Below are positions 1-7,360 of a DNA stretch of 14,598 bases, piece by piece. How positions within the stretch are numbered: the stretch's first letter is position 1; every line of letters starts with the position of its first letter. Under the pieces are notes generated by a model. It was not told the origin of the DNA. It made no database searches and saw only the letters and a list, made by a program, of their open reading frames with translations. A program made the position numbers and the translations under genes. Source of the stretch: Pelagophyceae sp. CCMP2097 (Eukaryota; Sar; Pelagophyceae); the NCBI GenBank assembly GCA_026770575.1, contig MU657170.1, forward strand, positions 572,033-586,630, in the 5' to 3' direction.

Positions 1-288
1 CCGGCCCTGCGAACCACCGTCGGGGACGACGTGGCCGGTGCAGGAGAAGCGCTGCCGCACGCCGGCACACCGCATGCCCGTCTCAGTGACGTAGATGCCT
101 TCCGCGACCAGCTGCCGGGGGTGGAGGCTCCCACCTGCCGCCTTAAACGCGTCGTCGCTCATCCTAAGGATCTCGGGCCAGGAACCCGCGAGTTCGTACT
201 GCTGCGAGAGCGCGCGGTGGGCCAGGGGCCACCGCGTGAGACCCAGCGCCCTCGCCCGGACCTTCATCGCGGAGGCGAGGGCTGGCAT
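1..288 (-). CDS. Partial hypothetical protein, runs off the left edge
   Basis: An open minus-strand frame starts at the ATG at 288-286 and is still open at base 1, giving 96 codons without a stop. An in-frame TAG lies a short way upstream (about 345-360), so this ATG is the first possible start unless an exon joins in between. The protein begins MPALASAMKVRARALGL and includes the stretches QQYELAGSWPEILRMSDDAF and RQLVAEGIYVTETGMRCAGV. The mixed composition and GC-rich third positions look coding, unlike the arginine- and proline-rich frames on the other strand. I recognise no family. The rest of the gene lies left of the window. A 14-bp direct repeat (GCGGCGTGCGCTTG) just upstream may be part of a leader. 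Confidence 0.5.
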   Translation of the reverse strand, partial: MPALASAMKVRARALGLTRWPLAHRALSQQYELAGSWPEILRMSDDAFKAAGGSLHPRQLVAEGIYVTETGMRCAGVRQRFSCTGHVVPDGGSQGR

Positions 289-667
289 CGTCGGCAGAGC
301 GACGAGGCTCAAGCGCACGCCGCCAAGCGCACGCCGCCAAGCGCGCGCCGCGCCGCTTCTCTAGCGCGGCCTTCCAAGGTTTGAAAGGCACCATGGTCTT
401 TTTCTGAATATCTTTTGTGTTCAAACGCAATTTGGTTTCAAGAGTCCTCCAAACAGCTGCGTCCAATTTCCCTTTTATCGATTTCGAGAGCGCCGTGTCG
501 TAGGCTCGTCCGCCCGACGGCTGCATGCGCCACCCATGACCCCAAAACGTCTGATCCATGGCAGTACGACTCCAGTGACCCTACAGCGACCCTAAAGCGA
601 CGGTGGGACCCCCTCCGGGAACCCCACGCTGTGCGAAGATCGACGGGGCCGACGGGCGGTGTTGGTG
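289..667. other. Intergenic stretch, no supported gene
   Basis: Composition falls from very GC-rich to mixed. A minus-strand frame (559 to 164) starts MDQTFWGHGWRMQPSGGRAY and is lysine-rich in its first 70 codons, then becomes arginine-rich low complexity where it overlaps the partial gene. It has no recognisable domain and could be an upstream exon or chance. I see no promoter element or RNA gene here. Confidence 0.35.
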
Positions 668-752
668 AAGTGAAAATGAAGTGCTTCACAAATTTTCGGT
701 GGTAGTGAAACTTAGTGAAGTGAAGTGAAAACGGTGAAATAAATCGCTTCAT
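668..752. repeat. GTGAAGTGAAA-rich AT-leaning repeat tract
   Basis: Variants of GTGAAGTGAA recur at about 668-690 and 705-740, with a small GTGAAG/CTTCAC stem near 680. The same GTGAAAT/ATTTCAC words occur at the far end of the foldback element (about 1330-1347). This suggests the tract is the outer edge of that element rather than independent DNA. Confidence 0.5.
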
Positions 753-1341
753 TACAAGATGGTTCGGGCATGAAACTGCGGAATTTCTCGCGGTAATTTG
801 AGAAGGTCTTTGGAGGTATAGTTGCTGGGGTCGTATGCGGGGCGCCGAGACGCCTCCAGCGCCGGAGGGTGAACTTTGGCACGTCTTATATAGGCCGAGA
901 AAATTGATTTGGCGACTTTGGCGACGGCCGTTAACACCCTAGGGCACCTCCGATTTTTGTTCACCCGCCGCCGATGGGCGCGTAATGCCGTTTGTAAGAC
1001 GGCTACGTCGAGCAACCTCTGGAATACCTTGCCTAAATTCCGCGGGAAGGTTCTTAAAAAGCTCCAGTTGGCCCGTATTTTTTTTAAAAAAAGGGCGTTT
1101 CTTCTCTCTATTTGAGGAAAATGTGGTGTATGTTTATAGCTACGTATGTGTAAAATCGGCTGTAACTTTTGCAAGAGATGGTCAATCGTGAAAGTAGATG
1201 TCTCGCGGACTTTTCCTTGGGGTGCTTGCGCGGGCACTGGAAGCTCCAGTCGAAGGTCGCAATATTTTTGTCAAAAAACGGCGCAATGCAATATCAGTTT
1301 CATGCCCGAACCAGCTTGTATTGAGGCTTCATTTCACCCTG
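733..1341. mobile_element. Foldback / MITE-like element with terminal inverted repeats
   Basis: The core of the left arm (753-778) and of the right arm (1295-1320) are reverse complements at 25 of 26 positions. Both contain GGTTCGGGCATGAAACTG on one strand. With small gaps the match extends outward to GGTGAAAT on both sides, so the element is about 600 bp. It is clearly less GC-rich than the flanks and has A/T runs (around 1078-1092). A 161-codon minus-strand frame (1237 to 752) crosses it, but I see no transposase motif. The structure fits a non-autonomous DNA transposon. It ends about 260 bp upstream of the reductase start codon. I could not define a target-site duplication. Confidence 0.65.
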
Positions 1342-1349
1342 AAATGAAT
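1325..1349. repeat. Small perfect hairpin at the element's right edge
   Basis: TTCATTTCA-CCC-TGAAATGAA forms a 9-bp perfect stem with a 3-base loop at about 1329-1349. It sits next to the right inverted repeat. Confidence 0.5.
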
Positions 1350-1598
1350 TCCCACTGGCTGTGAGAGATGTTTGACTATTTTAGCGATAATCGTTAAAGT
1401 TCCGAAGTTCGGTGCCGGCAGCGACGCCGTCGGACGCGGTGGTCGACGTCGACGTGACTGTGAGCGCGGCGTCGGTGGGATTTTTTTACGCGACGCGTGT
1501 CTTGGACGCCGGCCAGGCGTGGAAAGAGAAAAGAAAGAGAGGCGCGCCACCGAGCCGCGGCGGCGCCCTCCCGGAGCCGACCGCGCCGGGGGCCTGGC
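1350..1598 (+). promoter_or_regulatory. Upstream region of the aldo/keto reductase
   Basis: The first part holds a near-palindrome, TTTAGCGAT/AATCGTTAAA, at about 1379-1398. From about 1410 the sequence turns GC-rich and is open in several frames. No TATA box or other core promoter element can be named with confidence. The reductase frame is open upstream to 1497 (MSWTPARRGKRKE), but that extension is very basic and I treat it as 5' leader. Confidence 0.3.
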
Positions 1599-2884
1599 AT
1601 GCTCCGTTGCGTGGGCCTGGCGCTGCTGGCGCTGCGCGCTGCGGCGTCCTCCGGGTCGGCCGACGAAGCCGATGCACCCAACGCCGCGCGGTCGCTCGCC
1701 GCTGCGGAGGGCGCCTACGACGCGCTGCGCCTGGACCACCCGCGGCTGCGGCCCGCTTCGCGGCGCCCGTCGATTCGGCACGGCCTCTCCGCTGAGACGG
1801 CGGCGCGCGTCGTTTCGGAGCCGAGCCCTCGGCAACGCGTCTCGGCTGAAACGGTCCTCGGCGACGTCACAATCCCGAGCCTGTTGTACGGCACGGCGTG
1901 GAAGAAAGGCGATACGGCGCGGTTGACGCTGCAGGCTCTAGCGGCGGGATTTCGGGGATATGATACCGCCACTGCAAAGAAGCATTATAATGAAGGCGGA
2001 GTCGGCGACGCTCTCAAAGTTCACAAGGGCCCAAGGCCCTTTGCGCAGTCCAAGTTCACGTACGCGCGCGGCCACGACGGCGCGCCACCGTGGGGCGCCG
2101 AGGAGGACTTTGCGGAGCGCGTGGCCTTGTCGGTCGCAGAATCGCTCAGCAACCTCGGCCTCACGCGTTTGGACGCCTTGCTCCTCCACGGCCCGTCGAA
2201 CGCAGCGCGGCGCACGGGCGCGCTGACGGAGGAGGACTTGGAAACGTGGGCCGCGTTGTGGGAGGCGCAGGCAAAGGGGTTTACAAGGTACGCGCATCGT
2301 ATCCTGATTGCGGACGAGCGTTCAGACGCACGACAGGTACGTCGGGGTGTGCAACGTCGACGCGGCGCTGCTGCTGCGGATTTTGGCGACTGGGCGGCGG
2401 CCTCACATCGTTCAAAACAGAGTGCACGCGTCGCAAGCGTGGGATTACGAAGTTCGAGCGCTTTGCAGAGCTCACGGCATCGTGTGCGCGGCAGCGTCCT
2501 TCCAAGACGAGGGCATGGATGAACCCTTGCTGCGCGGTCCGGGCCGGATACAGGAAGTCTCTGCGCTTGTCATCTCTGCGTCGGACGCTTGCGCGCAGGT
2601 ATCAAGGGTACTCGCTCCTCACGGCGAATTGGCGTTTCCTGAAAGATCCGGCGTTGCCCATCTCGCGCATCGCGCGGCGCCTCGGCAAAACCCCAGAGCA
2701 AGTTGTTTTCCGATTCGCACTCGAGGTGGGCATCGTCGTTCTGACGGGCACGAGGGACGAGGCGCACATGGCGCAGAACGTGGCCATCCTCGGCGGCTTC
2801 GAGCTCACGGACGCTGACGTCCACGCAATTGAAGCTGGGGTGCTCCTCCCATCCCACTGGCAAAGCCCCGACCCCGCAGAGTAA
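1599..2884 (+). CDS. Aldo/keto reductase with signal peptide, three exons
   Basis: NAD(P)H-dependent carbonyl reductase of the AKR superfamily. Exons 1599-2287, 2337-2483 and 2599-2884 join in frame to 373 residues ending at TAA. Residues 1-15 (MLRCVGLALLALRAA) look like a signal peptide, which is why this ATG is preferred over the one at 1497. A variable linker leads to the barrel near residue 85. The active site is visible: D122 in DTATAKKHYNE, Y130, K152 in AQSKFT and H197 in LLLHGP. D and Y are eight residues apart instead of the usual five. I recall this HYNE spacing from an AKR branch found in algae and fungi. Later blocks YVGVCNVD, VVQN-like HIVQNRVHA, YQGYSLLTANW and VLTGTRDEAHM match the family through the cofactor-binding end. 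The likely site is the secretory pathway or a plastid reached through it. The substrate is unknown. Confidence 0.88.
2288..2336 (+). other. Intron 1 of the reductase (49 nt)
   Basis: The boundary is ACAAG|GTACGC...CGACAG|GTACGTC. Splicing joins AG+G into arginine and restores the conserved TRYVGVCNVD. The 7-bp word AGGTACG is present at both splice junctions as a direct repeat, as expected if one splice site arose from a target-site duplication. No clear inverted repeats were found inside. Confidence 0.82.
2484..2598 (+). other. Intron 2 of the reductase (115 nt), introner-like
   Basis: The boundary is CATCGT|GTGCGCGG...GCGCAG|GTATCAAGG. Splicing gives GIVYQGYSLLTAN, which restores the AKR consensus. 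Immediately inside the splice sites, 2485-2499 (TGCGCGGCAGCGTCC) and the reverse complement of 2583-2597 (TGCGCGCAAGCGTCC) match at 13 of 15 positions. Terminal inverted repeats that abut both splice sites are the mark of transposon-derived introns. Confidence 0.8.
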
Positions 2885-2935
2885 TCGCAGCTATTCGCAC
2901 TCGGCCCCCAATGGGCACGCGCAGAGGACGCCTGG

Positions 2936-3738
2936 ATGACGGTCCTCAGAACCCCCGGCGCGCCCCTCGGCGTTGCTTACGACATGCTTTTTGACTTCCG
3001 CGGGCCAAGCGCGGGCGACAAAGCGCTGTACGCGCTGGGGCCCCGCCTGCCCCGGACCGTCCTCGCCGTTGTGCCGTCGTTTGCGGCGCCGACGCGGTGC
3101 CTGCCGACGCGCTCGGTCCACTTCGACGCGGAGCGCGAGACCGTGGAGCTGGCTTTTGTTTTGCCCGGGTCGAGCGAGGAGCGCATCTCGTTCGGCGTAC
3201 CACGAAAACTGCTGAGGCGGATTCATCTACGGCTGCAAGCCCCCCTTTGGCGGCGACTTGGCTGCTGTGGATGACGGCTCGAGGGGCTACTGCACGGCGT
3301 GCGCAATCGTCAACTTTGACGAAGTGAGCGCCGACGTGCGCTTCCAATGCCACCACGTGCGGCACAACCAGCGCCCGGCGAACTCCACGTGCGAGGGGCT
3401 AAGCTCAAGTTCTTCGTCAGCTCGAGCGACTGCCACTACTTTTGCGGCTGTTCAGTGTTTGCGCCCAGCGCGAACCAGCGCCTCTGCGCGAATCGGGAAA
3501 AAAAACTTCCGTCTATACGACGCGGAAGATACAGCGCCGATGCAGGCGCCGACATCCTCGCCGAACTCGCCTCTTCGCTCGACGCCGTCAAGGCAAGACG
3601 TCGACGCGCGCCGACTTGGACGCATGGACCAAACAGGAAAGGGAGGAATGGACCCGGCGCCAGCGCCGGCAAAGGTACGAAAGCCTCAGCCTCGATGAAA
3701 GCCTGGACGATAGCCTCGACGACTGCGAAGACTGGTGA
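2936..3738 (+). pseudogene. Cysteine-rich protein gene with three frame breaks
   Basis: Four coding-like blocks lie in order on the plus strand but in different frames. The first starts at the ATG at 2936 and contains VAYDMLFDFRGPSAGDKALY, ending near SEERISFG (about 3196). The second (3217-3394) contains GGFIYGCKPPFGGD and GYCTACAIVNFDEVSADVRF. The third (about 3399-3590) has SSSDCHYFCGCSVFAPSANQ. The last (about 3592-3738) has DLDAWTKQEREEWTRRQR and an acidic tail, SLDESLDDSLDDCEDW. The cysteine pairs and the NST site suggest a secreted, disulfide-bonded region. A missing base in the G runs at 3395-3398 and 3592-3593 would rejoin blocks two to four. The first break could be a short intron (3197-3239 is one option) or an indel. 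It starts 51 bp after the reductase stop. No family recognised. Confidence 0.5.
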
Positions 3739-3977
3739 CGTTGTGGACCGTCCTCGTCCGTCCAGCTCGAGGTCCTCTGGCTCCGGTGCGACGACGAAGA
3801 CGCCGAACGCGCCCTAGATTTTCGTTCAAAAAGTAGACTTCTATAGATATGCTCAAGGATTCGGCCTCGCCTGGAACGGGGCAAGGCTTGCCTAAAAGGC
3901 CCAAAGTGGGAGGAGCGTCCCAAGTGGGACTGTGCTGGCACTGGCAGGAGCTCGGTGGTTCTTTGTAAAGACCTACT
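3739..3977. other. Intergenic stretch
   Basis: Becomes less GC-rich after 3815. The AAGTGGGA word occurs twice (about 3904 and 3921). I see no coding frame or RNA gene. Confidence 0.35.
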
Positions 3978-4517
3978 TTGCCACGGTCATATCAGTGGCA
4001 CGGTGCTAAAAGAATGCCCCTGTGGACCCTTGTCCGTCTGGATTATCCGTCTGTGGACCCTTGTCCGTCGTGTCAATCAGGCAAGCGACACGGCGGCGGT
4101 TACGACAACGACGGCGTCGTCGTCGTCGTCACGCTGCTCCTCGCCGGCCCCGTGGCCACATTCCAGGTCGCCTCGTTCCCCATCGCCCAGAAGGACACGA
4201 GCGTCTGCAGGATGCTTCTTCTACTATTATGCACTCCAATGAGGCTGCTCAAGCCAACAGGCGAGGCCGCCGCGGCTGGATCCCACACAATGGCTTTTTT
4301 CGCGCAGCCAACGAAGGCATTGCGGTTTGTGATAGGCGCTGCTGCACCAGTCGGAGACCCTGCTCGGCAATCTGCTGTGAGACTTGAAGGCGCCGCGTCC
4401 TCGGCTGCGCTCGGCGTTCTATGGGGCTGGAAGCCGGTCCTTCGGGACGGGCCGCTCTGTGATTCCATTATTATCATCATTATTACGTCAGGGCCAATAG
4501 GCCAATATCTAATTTAA
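3978..4517 (+). CDS. Possible membrane-protein ORF, 179 aa
   Basis: One frame runs from ATG 3978 to TAA 4517. The stretch VVVVVTLLLAGPVATFQVAS (about residues 48-67) is hydrophobic and reads like a membrane or signal segment, followed by FPIAQKDTSVC and a second hydrophobic run, RMLLLLLCTPMRLL. Later parts (ALRFVIGAAAPVGDPARQ) are plausible but unrecognised. Against a real gene, the valine run comes from a GTC triplet repeat, the C-terminal isoleucines come from an ATT/ATC microsatellite, and the N-terminal part overlaps a 31-bp tandem repeat. It may be an exon or a relic. Confidence 0.25.
   Translation: MPRSYQWHGAKRMPLWTLVRLDYPSVDPCPSCQSGKRHGGGYDNDGVVVVVTLLLAGPVATFQVASFPIAQKDTSVCRMLLLLLCTPMRLLKPTGEAAAAGSHTMAFFAQPTKALRFVIGAAAPVGDPARQSAVRLEGAASSAALGVLWGWKPVLRDGPLCDSIIIIIITSGPIGQYLI
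4020..4069. repeat. Two-copy 31-bp tandem repeat
   Basis: CTGTGGACCCTTGTCCGTC occurs at 4020-4038 and again at 4051-4069, a period of 31 bp. Confidence 0.7.
4466..4487. repeat. ATT/ATC microsatellite
   Basis: A short run of ATTATTATCATCATTATTA inside a GC-rich context. Confidence 0.6.
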
Positions 4518-4702
4518 GCGCCGATCGCACTCTGCCCGCGCTTTAAGGCGCACCGGAGCCGGGGATGGCCGACGCCCAGGGCCAAAGGTCGCGGCCCGGG
4601 CTTAACCGCACTCAGCCGCCGTCGGCACAGTCTCGGGCCGCCGTCGAGGCCGCGGCCCCGCTCAGTGATGCGGCATCGATATGGCGGCATCGTGCTCTTG
4701 GA

Positions 4703-4976
4703 TCAGCCAGAGGCGCACGCCGCGAGGTCCCGCGAGACCTCTGCCGCCATCTCTGCAGCCTCGGCGTGCCCCTTGACTGCGGCGCGCTTGAAGGGGCAGC
4801 GCCTCGTCGAGGTCTTGCGGCACGCCTTCGCCGTTTTCATAACAGTCACCGAGCTTGTAGAGCGCGCCTGCGTCGCCCTGCGCCGCAGCGAGCCGGTACC
4901 ACTTCACAGCTTCGTCGTACGATTGTGCCACGCCACTGCCGTTGCAGAACATGTAGCCGAGGCCCACGCCGACCAT
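4703..4976 (-). pseudogene. Sel1-like (TPR-type) repeat protein, truncated and frameshifted
   Basis: The minus-strand frame from ATG 4976 gives about one and a half Sel1 repeats: VGVGLGYMFCNGSGVAQSYD, then EAVKWYRLAAAQGDAGALYK, then LGDCYENGEGVPQDLDEAL. The GxGVxQDxxEAxxWYRxAAAQGDAxAxxxLGxxYxxGxGV pattern is typical. Sel1 repeats form helical scaffolds for protein-protein contacts. After DEAL the frame turns arginine-rich. Removing one C opposite the G run at 4793-4796 restores FKRAAVKGHAEAAEMAAEVS and then a stop at 4705-4703. The frame is open upstream past the ATG but shows no further repeats, so it looks like a fragment of a longer multi-repeat gene. Confidence 0.68.
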
Positions 4977-5039
4977 GGGACGCCAAGCGGGCGATTTGAA
5001 GGAAGCCCAACGGACGCCAACGGACGACTCAACTGAAAC

Positions 5040-5180
5040 TTCTCCCGGGGAGACCTCTCCCGATAATATTGTAGCGGGATATATAAAACTCTAATAGTAT
5101 TATACCGTATTTTATCTATCGTATTAAACCCTTTAAAACCTAGCCCCAAAAATGAACAAATCCCTTTAAAACCCTTCAAA
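5040..5180. repeat. AT-rich tract with CCCTTTAAAAC words
   Basis: A sharp drop in GC. Words such as CCCTTTAAAACC (5137-5148 region) and CCCTTTAAAACCCTTCAAAAC (after 5160) recur. A TACCGTATTTTAT word resembles the TACCGTATAAAA at 5430. No coding frame. Confidence 0.55.
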
Positions 5181-5295
5181 ACTTATTTGCGTCCTGATGT
5201 ACGTGTTCTGTGTAACGGCGGCGTCATCGGAGACAAGATGCACGCAAAACGCGCTCCAACTTTTGGCAAAAACATGTGTTTTAGGTTGACTTGTG

Positions 5296-5418
5296 TTAGA
5301 CAGTCTCCTCCAAAGTCAGGTCGGCGACGTCTCCCTCTGGCTCGTCGTCGTCTGGGGATTCGCCGGCTTCGAGCTGCCCGTCGTCGTCGCAATTTTCCAA
5401 CGTCTGCGTGAGCTCCGC
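5296..5418 (-). CDS. Acidic C-terminal exon or gene fragment
   Basis: The minus strand reads AELTQTLENCDDDGQ, LEAGESPDDDEPEGD and VADLTLEETV before TAA at 5298-5296. The strong acidic bias and clean stop look like a real C-terminus. It may begin at a splice acceptor (AAAAAAG|CG near 5418). The frame also extends to an ATG inside the 10-bp repeat array, but that would encode a low-complexity MGFYGVLYGKY leader. The rest of the gene is not visible. The CGTCGTC triplets behind the aspartates are also seen elsewhere in the window. Confidence 0.4.
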   Translation of the reverse strand, partial: AELTQTLENCDDDGQLEAGESPDDDEPEGDVADLTLEETV

Positions 5419-5435
5419 TTTTTTATATTTACCGT

Positions 5436-5475
5436 ATAAAACCCCATAAAACCCCATTAAAACCCATTAAAACCT
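5436..5475. repeat. Four 10-bp tandem units, ATAAAACCCC type
   Basis: The units are ATAAAACCCC, ATAAAACCCC, ATTAAAACCC and ATTAAAACCT, back to back. They look like a degenerate telomere-type (TAAAACCC) motif, but four units do not make a telomere. They pair in composition with the tract at 5040-5180, on the other side of the acidic exon. Confidence 0.7.
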
Positions 5476-5551
5476 TTTAATCCCACCCCCCTGGAGTAAA
5501 AAAACTATTTCCCGCTATAAGGAAGGCGTACCCGTACGTATACGCACGCAG

Positions 5552-5820
5552 GTGGTTTGGCGATCATGATTCCGCGCGTCGCTCGGCCGCGGCTGAGGTC
5601 AGGGAAGCAGCCGTCACACGGTCCCTCGTGCTTCGTCCGGTCACTGATGCCCCCACCGCGGGCGGAAGTGGGCCGATGCCTTCCGCGGGCGCAGCCGGCG
5701 GAGGCGCACGAGTGGCCCAGAAGGCGCTGATGGCGGCGCTGCTCGACAACCCGCGTCGGCCGGTTCGATCCCGAGCTCGAGCTCAACGAGGAGCGACCGC
5801 ACCTCCAAGGCGGGTTTTAG
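5552..5820 (+). pseudogene. Possible last exon, frameshifted
   Basis: A CGCAG acceptor at 5551 opens a frame containing WFGDHDSARRSAAAEVREAA and ARVAQKALMAALLDN. Skipping one C of the run at 5750-5752 continues as RVGRFDPELELNEERPHLQG and a TAG at 5818-5820. The join is smooth at the amino-acid level, but no family is recognised and no upstream exon is identified. It could equally be an unrelated chance frame. Confidence 0.3.
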
Positions 5821-5950
5821 GCTTGGCAGTGGTTTCGGCACGTCTGTTTCGGCCTAATAGTTTGACGTCTGGGAGCTGGTTCGACGGGAAGGAGGTGCGC
5901 GTGCGGTCTTAGCTTTGGGGTCCGCGGCCGCCTCTCTGGAGGAGTGAGAG

Positions 5951-6046
5951 CACGCGCAAAACATCGGCGATTGGGCCGCGCGCGCCTTTGCGGCGGCGTT
6001 TTGGGGGCTGCACGGGGCGGTCATTCAGGGCCAGCGGCGCCCAGAG
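5951..6046 (+). other. Exon-like block ending in a GAG|GTATGT donor
   Basis: The frame reads HAQNIGDWAARAFAAAFWGL and then HGAVIQGQRRPE, stopping at a good 5' splice site (CCCAGAG|GTATGT). The last 23 bases lie inside the left 67-bp inverted repeat, and the opposite arm carries the same GAG|GTACGT word. It may be a relic exon carried with the repeat. Low support. Confidence 0.25.
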
Positions 6047-6090
6047 GTATGTCAAAATCAGAATTTTCCGGCAGCGCACTCGTATGACCC
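6024..6090 (+). repeat. Left arm of a 67-bp inverted repeat
   Basis: Matches the reverse complement of 6739-6805 at 63 of 67 positions without gaps. Contains GGCGCCCAGAGGTA and TTTTCCGGCAGCGCACTC. Confidence 0.85.
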
Positions 6091-6738
6091 GTCTTGAGCG
6101 ATGCACGAAAGATCTGGGTCGCGCGAGGCTATCTTCGAGGAGACACATACTGCCAGAATTGATCGACGTAAACACTCGACGTTTCGATTGTCCTTCTGAG
6201 TGGTCCAGTTTTTGTGCGCCCGAGTCTACGTGTCGACCGTAACGAGTCGCCCCGCACCGTCCTTTAGCCCCTTGCGTCCATAATGGCCAAGCAATCAACA
6301 AAATAGAGAAGACGTCGCCCGCATCCTATACGTCTATAACTCGAAAAAGCCGGCTTTTGAGCTGGCAAAGGCCCAGTCTAGAGGCTGGCTTAAAAGCCGG
6401 CTTTTATGTGAAAAAAAACATTGCCCATCCTGGGACTAGCTTTTGGTTTTATGAGATTGCGCTTGCTCGCATCAAAAAAAATGAAGCCAGCTTTGACTTT
6501 TTGCCAAGCTGGCTTTGACTAAGGCAAAGCTGGCTTTAGTGCTGACAATATAGCCGGCATGCCATTGGTCAAGCCGGAATGATTGCCAGCTTGGCAACCT
6601 GGCTTGGGGTGCTCAATGCTTACTTCAAAAGCTGCTTCTCGTATTGTGATGCCGGCATCACACTTTGAATGCCTAGTAGAAACTGCGCCCAATTAGGCAC
6701 GCTTCAGGTGCGCCACAGACTTGCGGGTGCCTCGGGTA

Positions 6739-6805
6739 GGGTCATACGAGTGCGCTGCCGGAAAAGTCGGATTTTGACGTACCTCTGGGCGCCGGTGGCC
6801 CTGAA
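6739..6805 (-). repeat. Right arm of the 67-bp inverted repeat
   Basis: Reverse complement of 6024-6090 with four mismatches. Confidence 0.85.
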
Positions 6806-7017
6806 GCTTCGTGGCCGGATTACTCTGTGAAGAAAGAAAGAGGTTTTTGAGGCGAGGGATTGCGGTCACGGGCCCCGTGGCGGCCCCGCCGGCCGCGCCG
6901 CCTGGCGCGGGTCGAGGGCGTCTCTAGTTGGGTCCTCGGTGTGCGGCGCATAGCTTCAGCTTGATCGGAGGACGCTCCTGTCGTTCGATCTTTGGCCTCG
7001 GGAGGTCGGCTCGGGGA
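6806..7017. other. GC-rich spacer
   Basis: Holds a CACGGGCCCCGTG hairpin (about 6868) and GGCCCCGCCGGCC runs. Minus-strand frames cross it, but they are arginine- and proline-rich with no domain. Confidence 0.35.
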
Positions 7018-7301
7018 CGGTTGTCGGCTGGCTCCCCTGGCGGCTCTGCAGCTGCGAAGAGGCGCCAGCATCATCCTTAGGGGCCCCACCGAGCGGGCTG
7101 GCGCCTCGAAGTCGCATCCGGGGTCGGTTTGGCGTGGGAAACTTGAAAACGCCCCGGCGCCCACGACGCGGACCATCCAAGGAGTCGTATCCAGTGCGGC
7201 AAATCCTTTGGGCGGGCACGGCCTGCTCGGTGGGATCCCTGGGGATGATGCTGGCGCCTCTGCGTAGCTGCAGAGCCGCCAGGGGAGCCAGCCGACAACC
7301 G
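7018..7301. repeat. 81-bp inverted repeat (hairpin arms 7018-7098 and 7221-7301)
   Basis: The arms match at 74 of 81 positions without gaps, with a 122-base loop. Both contain GGTTGTCGGCTGGCTCCCCT and GAGGCGCCAGCATCATCC. The perfect part is about 35 bp at the outer end. The transcript would form a long hairpin. Thirteen bases after the right arm comes a tRNA-type B box (7314-7324), so this may be part of a compound short interspersed element. Confidence 0.8.
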
Positions 7302-7308
7302 CCCCCGG

Positions 7309-7360
7309 TCGCCGGTTCAAGCCCGTCTCAGCCGGCTGTGCTAAAATTTTCGGAAAAATG
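7309..7360 (+). repeat. tRNA-B-box-bearing repeat, copy 1
   Basis: TCGCCGGTTCAAGCCCG contains GGTTCAAGCCC at 7314-7324, a match to the RNA polymerase III B box. It is followed by TAAAATTTTCGGAAAAATG. Copy 2 at 7945 has the same core and a similar tail. No A box or full cloverleaf could be built. Confidence 0.5.

Larger units (their letters stand above)
6024..6805. mobile_element. 782-bp foldback element with internal hairpin cluster
   Basis: Two 67-bp arms, 94% identical, enclose 648 bp. The interior has no credible coding frame. Its middle (about 6344-6610) carries many variants of AAGCCGGCTT and AAGCTGGCTTTGAC, including perfect palindromes at 6345-6358 and 6391-6406. The high arm identity suggests recent formation or gene conversion. 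The arms are longer than most MITE ends, so a foldback transposon fits best. No target-site duplication was visible. Confidence 0.65.

Noticed and set aside
31..384. Plus-strand frames at the left end
   Set aside because: The opposite strand has a better balanced open frame (1-288). The plus frames are arginine- and proline-rich shadows.
752..1237. 161-codon minus-strand frame as a transposase
   Set aside because: No catalytic motif or helix-turn-helix pattern, and it lies inside a short foldback element whose low GC content gives long frames by chance.
3195..3230. TGA at 3213 read as selenocysteine (AYHENC-TGA-GGFIYGC)
   Set aside because: It would also need a frameshift just upstream, the motif matches no selenoprotein I know, and no SECIS-like hairpin was found. 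An intron or an indel is simpler.
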